From positions 1 to 64,000 of the forward strand of contig JAPKBL010000005.1 of the NCBI GenBank assembly GCA_028823415.1: DNA of 64,000 bases. The letters run 5' to 3'. Positions 63,960 through 64,000 of the stretch are shown here, piece by piece. Origin of the DNA: Mariniblastus sp. (lineage in GTDB: Bacteria; Planctomycetota; Planctomycetia; Pirellulales; Pirellulaceae). The number at the start of each line of letters is the position of its first letter. Within the stretch, counting starts at the first letter, position 1. Position numbers and translations under genes: made by a program. The notes under the pieces were generated by a model. The model did not search any database. It was given only the letters and a program-made list of their open reading frames with translations, and was not told the DNA's origin.

Positions 63960-64000
63960 CAGCAGTGTTTGAGGGTCGGGTTGTTCGGTTACTTTTGATT

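Noticed and set aside
1-64000. Formylglycine-generating enzyme or sulfatase-maturing radical enzyme
   Set aside because: None of the ORFs shows the FGE or CxxxCxxC radical-SAM pattern, so maturation genes must lie elsewhere.

Overview
The window looks like chromosome of a marine planctomycete (Pirellulales-like). The basis is the gene content: seven intact type I sulfatases, paired DUF1552/DUF1592-type cytochrome genes, PVC-type heme-binding proteins with HEAT repeats and CxxCH motifs, ECF sigma factors coupled to FecR-like membrane proteins, a DUF4159-MoxR-DUF58-BatA cluster, and a small 'NPYQAP' membrane protein. Species was not determined. No rRNA, tRNA, CRISPR array, transposase or integrase was recognised.

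Layout. 1-9560 (all minus): an ECF sigma factor and a FecR-like membrane protein precede a DUF4159 protein, MoxR ATPase, DUF58, BatA/VWA and a VWA/amidotransferase-like protein that runs off the left edge and is absent from the ORF track. 9632-21271: four sulfatases, a small membrane protein, an Asp-box propeller with four EF-hands, and an alpha/beta hydrolase coupled to one sulfatase. 21785-29498: a small lipoprotein, two sialate-O-acetylesterase-like (SASA) enzymes, a serine beta-lactamase-like hydrolase and a CehA/McbA-type PHP protein. 29970-32521: a membrane GT2 glycosyltransferase and a dGTPase. 32773-40000: a sulfatase, a Gfo/Idh/MocA oxidoreductase, a DUF1080 protein carrying a dead sulfatase stub, a small repeat protein and a GH86-like agarase/porphyranase candidate. 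40357-47879 (plus): a tight four-gene run of TolB-like propeller, sulfatase, sulfatase fused to a MauG-like cytochrome domain, and a streptogramin-lyase-like propeller with two heme sites. 47985-61258 (minus): a 1745-residue multidomain heme protein, an orphan helical protein, and a sigma/anti-sigma/DUF1552/DUF1592 operon. 61612-63959: a translationally coupled flavin oxidoreductase and DHDPS-family aldolase.

How it may work together. The central 30 kb reads as an accessory locus for sulfated, possibly acetylated polysaccharide. Exported sulfatases and esterases would strip substituents, the GH86-like enzyme would cut the chain, and Gfo/Idh/MocA and DUF1080 proteins would process oxidised or keto sugars. 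Cytochrome-bearing proteins would pass electrons in the periplasm. Each of the two ECF sigma genes is coupled to a single-pass membrane protein with a jelly-roll-like outer part, which suggests glycan sensing.

The most unusual signals are: (i) a roughly 70-residue module shared by the adjacent sulfatase-cytochrome fusion and propeller-cytochrome genes, lying at base-composition boundaries in both; (ii) a sulfatase N-terminus that has lost its formylglycine cysteine and is fused to DUF1080; (iii) a FecR-like gene that stops inside an 'NGDF' jelly-roll start motif.
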